From Effrenium voratum (lineage: Eukaryota; Sar; Dinophyceae; Suessiales; Symbiodiniaceae): 64,000 nt of DNA. Shown one piece after another: positions 8,658-17,738 of this stretch. The notes below the pieces were generated by a model. It had not been told where the DNA came from and searched no databases. It saw only the letters and a program-made list of their open reading frames with translations. Position 1 is the stretch's first letter, and every line of letters starts with the position of its first letter. Both the position numbers and the translations under genes were made by a program. Location of the stretch: assembly GCA_963377175.1 (NCBI GenBank), contig CAUJNA010000846.1, positions 321,983-385,982 of the forward strand, read 5' to 3'.

Positions 8658-10748
8658 TTAATCCAGACCACCATAGGTCCGGGGCATGATCGGAATGTGT
8701 GTGTACGGAAATGTTGGAACTCCGTCAACTGTCCCCGAAGCGGTCTGCATGGTCCCCTTTATGGGATCACACGTGGGTGTGAGCGCCTTGAGGGTATCCG
8801 GGTCAGACAGCAAGCTCGGGTCAAGTAGACCAATCTGCAAACATGCATGTTTCCATTTGCGCCCATCATTGAACGCCTTGGTGTAAATATCGGCCGCCAT
8901 CCTGTCGGTGACCTCATACGCCAAGTACATGTAATCACGTGTGAACATCTCATGCATCCACGAAATGCTAACACCATGGCTTCTCTCAAGGTGGCGCATC
9001 GTGGGGTTTCTCCCCGATCGCACGACACCGATCATAGCCTTGTTATCGTCATAGAACACAAAGTTCGGTGACTTCTTGAGAATCCGCTCTACCAGCTTGA
9101 GAGCGGGCATACCCATCGATCTCATGGCAACATCGGCCGCAACAATCTCGGCCTCGGGAGTGGAGTGACTCACACAACCCTGTCTTTTAGAGCTGCCAGA
9201 CAACGGAAACCGGGTATTAGGCCCTTGTATATTCAAGTGTCCACCGGAGGTGGAACGCAGCGAGTCAATGCATCCCGCAAAGTCAGCGTCCGCATACAAG
9301 GCCAAGTGCACATCGTCCATAGGGTCTCCAACCCAACCGACCATGCGCCAATGTTTGGTATGATGCACATAGCACATCAAGTGATGCAAACCCCGATCAT
9401 CGGAGTCAGTCCACCTATGCACGTTCCGTGCTAGGCGATTCACTTGCCGCAACAAATCGAAGCGAGCAATCCGCGCACCGTACAGCAACTTCATCAGTAC
9501 GCTAGCGGCATGCGGAGCAAGGTGTCCACGCACGGGCTCCTTCATGGCCAACTCAGGAGTCCCTCCCCGTTGGTCCGGCACTGTGGCAGAACCGTCGGTG
9601 GGCACAAGATTGTTACACCAATTGCACACGACTGACGGCCCCTCTCTGGCAGGCTTCCGTGAGACGTGATTCTTTGTTTCTTCATGCAACTCAGGGGTGA
9701 CAACCTTATTCAACTTCACGTCGCCCGCCACTTCAAGATAGCGGTCGACACAGGAACGTAGGAACTGTTCCATGTCATAGGTCACCGTTGTTACTCGGTG
9801 TCCGTTCCCGAGAGTGACGTTTCCCTTGCTTTGATTGCAACCAAGGTACATGTCAAGTCCAGTCTCGGGCTCAATCTTCAAACGTGTACGCAACATGCTC
9901 CACCCTTGGGCAAGGTTCTTCTGCGGCCCTGCCATTTTGAAGTCGTCGACATACACAACCAGAACAAGCTGGAGCTTTTCATGAATGTACACTGAAGGCC
10001 ATTCTTCGCCGATGGGCTCAAAACCAACGGCACGCACCGACTCATCGCAGTGCTGCTCCCAAAATGTTCCCGCATCTGGGTGTCCGTACAGCGCCTTCCT
10101 CAACGGGACGACTGGTCTTCTGTACTTATCCCATTTGCATTCACTTGGCACGGCCTCCGGTGGCAATTCAATCCAACACGGCGTGCCTCTCAAGGTGGCC
10201 TGTATATACGCCTGAACAGCGTCGGCCATCTGCACATCCCAGCCATCATGACAACCCAGAAAATCCGCCCAACGCGAGGCTTCAAATGAAGCAGGGGAGT
10301 TCCCCAAATCTTGAAACATCGCAGCCTCAAAGCTTTGGTTCTTCACTTGGTTCCCCAGCAACACGCCTCTACCCTTGAACTTCCTCTTAGGATCACCAAC
10401 AGGCAACTGTGAGTGCTTTTCAACGCAAATGCCATGTGCGCGAGCCATGTGTATTTCTTCCCCTTTCGCTTTTGCTTCTCTGGCTACAGCGTCATATTCG
10501 CGCACCGCGCCAAGATCGAAGACCCCCTGGTCGATTAATCCCGACCACTCTTTCTTCATTGATGCCAATGCATCAGGGTTGGTCAACATCTCTTTCCGGC
10601 CTACCGGCCTGGATACTAAAGCGTCGAAGAATCGTACAACTTTCACAGCCTTCTCTCTGTGCTGTATTCGCTCAGAAGTCACGCACGGCATCGATGGGTA
10701 CTTCTTGGCTTCACCGTCCTCGCCTATCGCAGGCATTGCGAGTGGCAC
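8658..10748 (-). CDS. Copia ORF2: reverse transcriptase and RNase H
   Basis: This ORF is the polymerase part of the element, making cDNA from the element RNA. The frame is open from 10838, immediately after a TGA, and overlaps the end of ORF1 by 79 nt in the -1 frame. The first possible start is a GTG at 10748, so expression by frameshifting is more likely than independent initiation. From the GTG, residues about 40-330 form a copia-type reverse transcriptase: FKGRGVLLGN, QMADAVQAYIQA, LRKALYGHPDAG and the catalytic YVDDF (about 264-268). RNase H follows at about 480-625 with ALYADADFAG, STPEAE, DDNKA and DIYTKAF, which carry the expected acidic residues. The frame has no internal stop. The natural product is probably a fusion with ORF1. 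Confidence 0.93.
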   Translation of the reverse strand: MPLAMPAIGEDGEAKKYPSMPCVTSERIQHREKAVKVVRFFDALVSRPVGRKEMLTNPDALASMKKEWSGLIDQGVFDLGAVREYDAVAREAKAKGEEIHMARAHGICVEKHSQLPVGDPKRKFKGRGVLLGNQVKNQSFEAAMFQDLGNSPASFEASRWADFLGCHDGWDVQMADAVQAYIQATLRGTPCWIELPPEAVPSECKWDKYRRPVVPLRKALYGHPDAGTFWEQHCDESVRAVGFEPIGEEWPSVYIHEKLQLVLVVYVDDFKMAGPQKNLAQGWSMLRTRLKIEPETGLDMYLGCNQSKGNVTLGNGHRVTTVTYDMEQFLRSCVDRYLEVAGDVKLNKVVTPELHEETKNHVSRKPAREGPSVVCNWCNNLVPTDGSATVPDQRGGTPELAMKEPVRGHLAPHAASVLMKLLYGARIARFDLLRQVNRLARNVHRWTDSDDRGLHHLMCYVHHTKHWRMVGWVGDPMDDVHLALYADADFAGCIDSLRSTSGGHLNIQGPNTRFPLSGSSKRQGCVSHSTPEAEIVAADVAMRSMGMPALKLVERILKKSPNFVFYDDNKAMIGVVRSGRNPTMRHLERSHGVSISWMHEMFTRDYMYLAYEVTDRMAADIYTKAFNDGRKWKHACLQIGLLDPSLLSDPDTLKALTPTCDPIKGTMQTASGTVDGVPTFPYTHIPIMPRTYGGLD

Positions 10749-10759
10749 TTTTCCAGAAA

Positions 10760-10838
10760 CTATCTCAGCAGACTCCTCCCATTCATACCAGGTGAGGTCC
10801 GTCGATTCGTCGACCGATGGATCCGTCCCCGATGCGTC
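10760..10838 (-). other. ORF1/ORF2 overlap, -1 frame relation
   Basis: ORF1 ends at the TAG at 10762-10760. ORF2 opens right after a TGA at 10841-10839. In the overlap the ORF2 frame reads like protein (DASGTDPSVDESTDLTWYEW) while the ORF1 frame is Arg/Ser-rich, so the change should occur near 10838. I saw no canonical X-XXY-YYZ slippery heptamer, so a single-base deletion is as possible as programmed -1 frameshifting. Confidence 0.6.
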
Positions 10839-13800
10839 TCAGCTTCGTCTTTATGACTCTCCATGACTGATGCAACCGCCTTCGTCCAGTTTGGAGTCGA
10901 CTTTGATCGCTCCTCAGACTTGAACTTCCAGGCATAAATTACCACCAGACACTCAAATTCTTTCTCAAGCTGAACGTTTCGTCTCATGACGTCTTGGGAC
11001 TGTTTGGAATCCATGAGAACAACCACCCCGTCGACAGGATTAACAACAATCCTGACCCATTCAAGCTCAGCCAAGTGCTTCCCATCCATTGGGTTCTTGA
11101 TCTTTGATATGTTCTTCCGCAATCCCCAATTGTACTGCCATTCTACTCCACCCCAGCGGTTCCGAAGCATCGCTCGAATTCTCTTACCACCGGGCATCTG
11201 TAATGTCCGTGCCTCTGCCGGCGCGGAAATCTCAGACTCTTTACTCTTGGGATCTTCTTCTTTCCTTTTGCCACCGCCCTTCACCTCGGCCTTCTCTTCC
11301 TTGGTGTAATATTTACTCATCATCTTCCATTCTTCAGGAGTGAACTCCGGAGGTCTCGATGTCTTCATTAGCCTGAATCCATCCTTCCCGACAGGATACG
11401 GTCTTCCGGCCTTGTCGATTTTAACCTCCTTGCCATCGTCGTTGACGTACGTGATGCCATCCCCAGGTAGTCCAACTGACACGTGTGGAAGGTCGGACTT
11501 TACAACCTTCTCATCGCCCTTAGGGTGTCCATCTCCCTTCCCTTTTGAAGAGCTCGGTCTAGCATCTTCTTCTCCTGCATGATCCCCCCGATCTCCGGCG
11601 ATTACCTCCGGGCCATCGTCGAGCAGTAGACCAGCGATCTGATCGACCTCATCGTCAAGCAGTCGCTTCTCGTCACTCTGCAGCAATTCAGGCTCGTAGT
11701 CCTCATCTTCGATCAGGCGGTCACGCGCATCCAGACCGATTGCATCGATAGACATCTCTATCCCTTCCAAAGTCTCGTTGGCAACCTTGTACTTCTGTTG
11801 TATTGGGAATGTCAGAGGAGATTTCAGAATCATCCTCTCCGTCTGATGTGGCATTCTCAACCGAGGTGGAACCTTTGCCTTCTTGATGTTCAGCTCTGCA
11901 CCCGCAAATGCAGTAAGTGCCCAAGCACGATACTTGTTTGCCCAATGCATACCGGTGCTCAACACATATCCAGCAAATATACCAGTTTCCCCTCTCGGCT
12001 CGAACTTCTCCCTCTTTCCCCCTCGTGCTTCGCTCGGCTTGAAGTCCACTAGCGCACCAAAGGGTATCTTCTCGCCCTTGAACTCCTCGCCATGCAGCCG
12101 CATCCATGCACTCGATCCGTTCACCTCTTCGATGTTCATGAGATGGCACAGAGTGGTGATGGCTTGCACCCAATAACACGTGGGTAGACCGGCATGTACT
12201 AGACAAGCCGAAGTCTGGTCAATGATGAATTGATTTGTTCTTTCAGCAAGGGAATTGTTCTGCGGCCGTCCAGGCAGCGATAGGTCGTGGTTCAGCTTCA
12301 GCTCCACGCACGCATTGATCAGTTCCGGGCCGTCATCCGAATATACCTGCTTGATTTTCCTCCTCCCGCAGAAGTGCTTGATAGCCCTGACGACTGAGTC
12401 AGTGTCTCTTCTCGCGGTGGGATAAGCCATGATAATTCCGGTATATATGTCCCGGATGATGAGCGCATACCTGCCTTCCACTTCATGATCTCCCGATGCC
12501 GTCACAAAGTCGAACGTCACCAGGTCACCGAACGTCTTCACTTCTCTTTTGAATGCTCCCGTTCGTGATCTGAAGTGTCTCATCTTTGCCTTGACGCATG
12601 ATTCGCAGAAGGGATTTCGGTATCTGTGTGTAAGCAAATGAGCTATGGAATTGGCGTCCTTCTTGAGGACTCCCACTTTCCTCTTTATTGATGATCCTTC
12701 GTACACGTCTACTTCGATTCCGGCATCTGGATCATCTTCATCAACCTCTTCCTCGTGAGCTTCGGCATCACCATGTCGATGCGGGACTGACCCAACATCT
12801 ACAGGTATTTCCTCAGCCACGGGAGGCGGACGTACCGGACCGGCTCCTCCGGGTGGCCCGAAGTCGAATGCCCCGTCGTGGTGTTCGCCCTCGGCCTCTG
12901 CGGACTCACCGACAGCGGCGGGTGTGACGTCGTTCTCATCGTCACCTCCCTGATCTGCCTCGTCGTTCGTTACCATCGCCAATACTTCCGAAAAGTGCTC
13001 CTTGAGGTCGTCTATCGTAGGGCGATGCCTGTTACTCCGAAGTTTACCATCACTCACTAGGTACGGGATGTCGTCCTTGACCTGCAAGTGCACGAATCCC
13101 TGCTTTGGCGTAACCATGAAAGGTAGTTTACCAGGCATCCAGTGAAATGCATAACCCATCTTCATGCATCTCCTCCCCACTGACAATACCGTGGGTGTCT
13201 CATCCAATACATGCGGCTCGACAGTCTCGTCCAACTCGTCCACGACTATCTTGGCCACATCAGATGTGGAAGTGGAACCATTCGCGGTCTGGAACACGAT
13301 CTCGTCGTCATCTTTCACGATGTCGACACCCAGGCTCTTCGCCTTGGCTCTTCCAATGAGATCATGACCACATCCGGTGTCCATCAACCATTTCACCCGT
13401 TTGCTGATGCACGTTGACATGGCGAAAACGTTCTTCGGCATACCATGCTGCTTCTTCCAGTCGACAGCCGATTCCTTGATCTCGTCCTTGTTCCGATCAT
13501 ACTCGAACATTATGCTGCTCTCCTTGGTCACCGGGAAGTAGTGCTTCTTATATACATCATCCACCACTTCTCTCAGTATCTTCGCACGTATCAATGATCG
13601 TTGGACTTGATAGGCTGATAATTCACGATGATCACTGCTTTTGAACTTCTTCTCGTCGACGTACACGTACTGATAAGGCTCATTCTCATTGTCCTCATAA
13701 CCGTACCATTCCCCTTTTCGTTCCCATTGCCTTCTCTCGTCTTCGAGGTAGGTGATCTCCCCATTCTCGTCGACGTCGAGCACTTCCTTGAACCACACCA

Positions 13801-16800
13801 TTTTCTCGGGGATCTCGGACTCGCCAGACCATCTCGATGATTCGCTCATCGCGTCGTCATCGTGCTCGTGGTAGACAGTCTCGGCTTCGTCCGGTTCGAC
13901 CTGATCAACGTCCTTCTTGAAGCTTACCTTCCCTGCAGGAGCCGATTGCTTCAGGACTATCGCGGGCATTGCGATGGCCCTCCTCGCAATGGCAGGCGCT
14001 GCGGCTTTGGCGGCAGCCTTCGACTTGGCTTGCGCCTTGTCATTTGACGTTGCTGGAGCTGAATTGTTCTTGATGAGCTCATGCCTATACTTGCAAGCGC
14101 TTCCCCTATCGCACTTCCCCTTCTGAAACGCGAAGCATGCTCCATCATCTCTCTTTGGTGACGATGATCTGGACTTGGATTTGCCCTTTCCTTTCCCCTT
14201 GGACATGCTCTCCAACTTATGCTCCGTCTTCTTGCTGTGGGAAAAAGTGCATTCATTCCCTTTCACGCACCCCTTCGCCGATTTGAAGTGGTACCAGCAG
14301 GGGTTATCCTTGCTTCCGCCCGGACTCTTGCCTCTGTCGCTGGCACCGTCGGACTTGCCGTTCTTGCCAGCGTGGCCCTTTGCCTTGGCTTTTGGGAGCA
14401 CAGGAGCGGCATCAGGTCCACCGGGTTTCCCCTTTCTGCCCTTGCCACCCTGGTTCTCCTGTTTGCCAGTTGCTGGAGCCGCATCCTTCCCGCCTGACTT
14501 CATCATCGACTTGACCGATTTCTCCTTCATGTCGAGCATCAGGTCTTCCCGATCTGCCTTGATCTGATAGTCGATCAACGCCAATAAGAATTCATACGTC
14601 TTCTGAGGATGCTTGTCCGGTAGTCTATGGTAGGCATTGAGGCCGAACTCCATCTTCTTGCTCCCTTTGATCTTCCTGTAAAGGATGTCTCTGAGAGCCA
14701 GCTTACTGGGTCTGTCCTCGCTCCTCATCTTCAGCAGCAAATCATACCATTTGTTCCTGAACATGACCAAGTTCTTGTCGCCAGGAAAGTCAAGGTTGAA
14801 TAGATGCTCGATGTGGTAGACAAGATCCGTTCTATCGGAAGTTCTGAATGATTGCATAACTAATGCCACCAACTCTCGTCCCTTCACGATCACCCCTTGT
14901 TGATGTCGTAGTTCAGAGTGTCGTGTAGCATCGAGGTATACGTCCTTGGCTTCGTCAGGTGCTTGTTTCAGCATGTTCTGCATGCCCATGGCCATCTTAA
15001 TATCTATCGTAGCAAATCTGTCGCCACCTGAATCGCTAAGCAAATCCAGGTCTGGGTTCAACCCAAGAGCCTGCTCCAGCCATTTCGTCCATGCGTCGGT
15101 ATCTGGATCTGCACATGCGCTCAGAACATTCATCAGCAGTTGCATCTTCCAGGTGTCAAGTTGATGGATCTTTGGCCAGGCCGGAATAGATACTCTCTCG
15201 GCCTCTTTCCTCGAGATTCTCGGTCGATCATTCTTGATCTCTCGGTTATCTCTCGATCTCCTTCGTCTCCTCCGTGTCCGATCGTCTTCTTCCTCTTCTT
15301 CTTCCTCGTCTTCCTCATCTCCTTCGTCGTCGTCATCCTCATCCTCATCATCGGGTGGATCATCCGGAGGTCCTCCTCCGCCACCAGCGAGGCTCAACTG
15401 ACGTCGACCCGCTCCCTGCCCATTCCCATTGGGCGGGAATCCACCGTAATCCAATGGGGGCGTAGTACCGTTGTTTCCCCCCCCATCACCACCACCAGTC
15501 GTAGTAGTGGATTGTGGGACATGCCCAACAACCCCTTGCATCTGGGATAGGTGTACATCGATCATTGGATCACCGAAAGACGGAAAGAGGATCGAACCTG
15601 GCATCAGCGACGAATTAGGGATTTGATTTGAAGACGATGACGGGACTGACCCAGCCACCTTCTTGTCTATCCTATTTGAATTAGCCTGGGTTCCTCCCTC
15701 AGCGCGTTTCACTACTGCTCGTTCACGATGTCCATCTTTGCTGCTGGAGGCTTCCTGTGTCTCCAGCTTCTTGTGTGCACGTAGTTCCTCGTTGTCAGCA
15801 TCGAGTTGGCGTACAAAACTCTCTTCTTGCTTGAGCGTCGCCTCTCTTTCCTTCAGTTGTCCCTGAAGCTCATGCATCTCCTCGAGGTACTCATCGTACA
15901 TTCCCTTAGCTGTCAATCTCCAGTACTCAGCCTCCTTCGACTTCTCGTCCATCGTGCACCGTTCCTCTTGTTTCTCTTCTTTGACCTGGGCTAACTCCAA
16001 GATCGCATCCTGACGATGACCACCTTCGACAGCAATCATCTGGTCCTTCATCGACACGTCGGACTCATACTGTTTGACGATCTCTTCTTTTTCGCGAAGC
16101 AAGCAATCTGCTCTCTTCGATTCCTGTTCCGCAAATACTGTAACGTCATTCAGCCTCGCCATCAGCTGTTCCCTGGAGTCCTCCAAAGAGTACGTCTCGG
16201 GGCGCTTGACGAGTGCATGCTCCAACTGTGATTTCAGACTTTGGACCATCTCCTCCTCGTTGAACTTCTCGATAGATGTAGAAGATTCTATGCCTCTGAT
16301 CTGTTGCTGATAAACTGATATCTGTTGTGAAGCCTCACGGTGTATCTGATTTGCACGTATAGCTGATTCCTGCGCGGCCGACTTCTCGCTTGCCATGTAG
16401 GATCTCATCAATGCAATCTCCCGCTTCTGCTCCATGATAGTTCCTTCAGCTTGCCTCATCTGTTGCATTATAATATTCGACTCCATGTCTTTCTTCTCCC
16501 CGTACTGAAATGCGTTCATTTCCACCTTGCGCATCTGTTGGGCTTCTTCCTCAAACTTGCGCCATGCCTCAGCCATGTGGTGTTGGTGGTGACTCACTAG
16601 ATGTCCCGACTGCTTGCTGGCAATCTCGCATCGTCTTTCCAGCTCCTGGATCCGGATGGTGCTTCCATAGTCTTCTTGGTTAAGATTCGCCATTGCTGCC
16701 GACATTTCATCAAGTGTCTTCTGATATTCCCCGATCTCCACCTCCATCTTATTCTTCTCTTTGATCACGGCGCGAAAATCTGCACTGGTGGGTGATTTTG

Positions 16801-17098
16801 ACCTCCCACCCTTCGATGTCGATCTCACGCCCTTCTGCGACGTCCGTGGTGTCGCAGGCGAAGATGATGATCTTCTCGGTGGGGATTCTCTTTTCTTCGA
16901 CTCCTGATGAACATCGATCTGCTTCCATGATCTTGTGGGAGTAGATATGTCGCTGAATAGCGCGGAACCTCCGCTCCCAGGTTCATCCTGTGAATCTGCA
17001 ACCATATCCATCACCGCAGGAAGAGCCATCAATCCATTGGATCCCTCTGAGCTGCTGTTCCCAAAAGTTGCAGTACTTGGGCTCGCCGAAGACGCCAT
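10760..17098 (-). CDS. Copia ORF1: Gag with CCCH knuckles, aspartic protease and integrase
   Basis: The start is the ATG at 17098-17096. Residues about 105-440 are rich in heptad-like Glu/Gln/Lys sequence and should form a long coiled coil. A Pro/Gly/Asp/Glu-rich linker with an acidic run and a basic RRRRRR run (about 585-615) leads to the Gag core (about 636-860, beginning EAERVSIPAWPKIHQLDTW), which is typical of dinoflagellate copia. Two CCCH knuckles follow: C-x9-C-x5-C-x3-H (about 932-954) and C-x7-C-x5-C-x3-H (about 985-1007). The protease active site is MDTGCGHD (about 1240). Integrase has the zinc site H..H..C-x2-C near 1483-1505, then TFDFVTA (about 1529), YSDDGPEL (about 1588) and NNSLAERTNQF (about 1615) as the D, D and E. 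The last about 25 residues look out of frame, while the -1 frame gives plausible protein. Confidence 0.93.
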   Translation of the reverse strand: MASSASPSTATFGNSSSEGSNGLMALPAVMDMVADSQDEPGSGGSALFSDISTPTRSWKQIDVHQESKKRESPPRRSSSSPATPRTSQKGVRSTSKGGRSKSPTSADFRAVIKEKNKMEVEIGEYQKTLDEMSAAMANLNQEDYGSTIRIQELERRCEIASKQSGHLVSHHQHHMAEAWRKFEEEAQQMRKVEMNAFQYGEKKDMESNIIMQQMRQAEGTIMEQKREIALMRSYMASEKSAAQESAIRANQIHREASQQISVYQQQIRGIESSTSIEKFNEEEMVQSLKSQLEHALVKRPETYSLEDSREQLMARLNDVTVFAEQESKRADCLLREKEEIVKQYESDVSMKDQMIAVEGGHRQDAILELAQVKEEKQEERCTMDEKSKEAEYWRLTAKGMYDEYLEEMHELQGQLKEREATLKQEESFVRQLDADNEELRAHKKLETQEASSSKDGHRERAVVKRAEGGTQANSNRIDKKVAGSVPSSSSNQIPNSSLMPGSILFPSFGDPMIDVHLSQMQGVVGHVPQSTTTTGGGDGGGNNGTTPPLDYGGFPPNGNGQGAGRRQLSLAGGGGGPPDDPPDDEDEDDDDEGDEEDEEEEEEEDDRTRRRRRRSRDNREIKNDRPRISRKEAERVSIPAWPKIHQLDTWKMQLLMNVLSACADPDTDAWTKWLEQALGLNPDLDLLSDSGGDRFATIDIKMAMGMQNMLKQAPDEAKDVYLDATRHSELRHQQGVIVKGRELVALVMQSFRTSDRTDLVYHIEHLFNLDFPGDKNLVMFRNKWYDLLLKMRSEDRPSKLALRDILYRKIKGSKKMEFGLNAYHRLPDKHPQKTYEFLLALIDYQIKADREDLMLDMKEKSVKSMMKSGGKDAAPATGKQENQGGKGRKGKPGGPDAAPVLPKAKAKGHAGKNGKSDGASDRGKSPGGSKDNPCWYHFKSAKGCVKGNECTFSHSKKTEHKLESMSKGKGKGKSKSRSSSPKRDDGACFAFQKGKCDRGSACKYRHELIKNNSAPATSNDKAQAKSKAAAKAAAPAIARRAIAMPAIVLKQSAPAGKVSFKKDVDQVEPDEAETVYHEHDDDAMSESSRWSGESEIPEKMVWFKEVLDVDENGEITYLEDERRQWERKGEWYGYEDNENEPYQYVYVDEKKFKSSDHRELSAYQVQRSLIRAKILREVVDDVYKKHYFPVTKESSIMFEYDRNKDEIKESAVDWKKQHGMPKNVFAMSTCISKRVKWLMDTGCGHDLIGRAKAKSLGVDIVKDDDEIVFQTANGSTSTSDVAKIVVDELDETVEPHVLDETPTVLSVGRRCMKMGYAFHWMPGKLPFMVTPKQGFVHLQVKDDIPYLVSDGKLRSNRHRPTIDDLKEHFSEVLAMVTNDEADQGGDDENDVTPAAVGESAEAEGEHHDGAFDFGPPGGAGPVRPPPVAEEIPVDVGSVPHRHGDAEAHEEEVDEDDPDAGIEVDVYEGSSIKRKVGVLKKDANSIAHLLTHRYRNPFCESCVKAKMRHFRSRTGAFKREVKTFGDLVTFDFVTASGDHEVEGRYALIIRDIYTGIIMAYPTARRDTDSVVRAIKHFCGRRKIKQVYSDDGPELINACVELKLNHDLSLPGRPQNNSLAERTNQFIIDQTSACLVHAGLPTCYWVQAITTLCHLMNIEEVNGSSAWMRLHGEEFKGEKIPFGALVDFKPSEARGGKREKFEPRGETGIFAGYVLSTGMHWANKYRAWALTAFAGAELNIKKAKVPPRLRMPHQTERMILKSPLTFPIQQKYKVANETLEGIEMSIDAIGLDARDRLIEDEDYEPELLQSDEKRLLDDEVDQIAGLLLDDGPEVIAGDRGDHAGEEDARPSSSKGKGDGHPKGDEKVVKSDLPHVSVGLPGDGITYVNDDGKEVKIDKAGRPYPVGKDGFRLMKTSRPPEFTPEEWKMMSKYYTKEEKAEVKGGGKRKEEDPKSKESEISAPAEARTLQMPGGKRIRAMLRNRWGGVEWQYNWGLRKNISKIKNPMDGKHLAELEWVRIVVNPVDGVVVLMDSKQSQDVMRRNVQLEKEFECLVVIYAWKFKSEERSKSTPNWTKAVASVMESHKDEAETHRGRIHRSTNRRTSPGMNGRSLLR

Positions 17099-17738
17099 TG
17101 TACTGTGTATGTTATCGTTCCTTTATTGTCCCTGTACCCGCAATAAACCAGCTGTCTCCCAGTCCAGTGTAGAGCTTGTAGTTACGGCTGATAACCTGTC
17201 AAGAGACGGCAAGGTGACGTCCCGTGGGACGCTGTGCACCGAACCCTCAAGCTTCAATACCAACCACGTAGAAAGGTGTATACGGACGATGCCGTTATAG
17301 CCGAACCCGTGTAAACGTTGTAAGGAAGAAGGAATGATAGTTACACCAGTAGTCCTGACAATGCAGCGCAAGCAGTTGTTTTGCTCTTGATGCCGATCAC
17401 GGAGGTCTGCAGTCACACATCAGATCTTGAACCTCAAATGTGTCTTGAGCCAAATGGCGATCAATGGAACTTGGGAAGCAACACCAACAAGGACCTCAGA
17501 ACAGCTACCCAATTTCGGCACGGGGCCTAGAGGGTTTTAACACATTTCTTCCCACAGGAGAATACGTTTTGGGGCAAGTAGGCATCTCAAATTATCAGGC
17601 ATGTTACGCTTCAAGGACTTCTCAGCAGGTGCCAATTCTCTTGCTCTGGCAGTCCAATGCCTGATGCACTCCACACGCATTTTTGCTATTGAAGCGAGCT
17701 CCTCGGCAGCAAGCTAAGGTTTTGAGGATGACCCACCC
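17099..17738. other. Spacer between copia ORF1 and the decayed recombinase element
   Basis: No convincing coding sequence. This stretch should contain the copia leader, primer-binding site and 5' long terminal repeat, but I could not find a partner for it in the window. It also holds the unseen 3' boundary of the neighbouring element. Confidence 0.4.

Larger units (their letters stand above)
1..17098 (-). mobile_element. Giant three-ORF Ty1/copia-like retrotransposon, 3' end outside the window
   Basis: Three long minus-strand open frames (starting at 17098, about 10838 and about 8724) follow one another without spacer. They encode, in order, Gag with CCCH knuckles, aspartic protease, integrase, reverse transcriptase, RNase H and a very long extra ORF. 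Integrase before reverse transcriptase is the defining order of the copia superfamily. The coding part alone is about 16.7 kb, while ordinary copia elements are about 5 kb in total. More than 5,500 codons are open apart from the two frame changes, which suggests a young or selected copy. I could not identify a pair of long terminal repeats: the 5' one should lie just above 17098 and the 3' one below position 1. The boundary with the decayed retroelement at 17739 is unresolved. Confidence 0.88.

Noticed and set aside
15140..15550. Plus-strand frames opposite copia ORF1
   Set aside because: They mirror the low-complexity acidic and Arg-rich coding tract of the minus strand.
17099..17738. A 5' long terminal repeat of the copia element
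   Set aside because: No matching partner in 1-432 and no clear TG...CA boundaries could be found by eye, so none is annotated.
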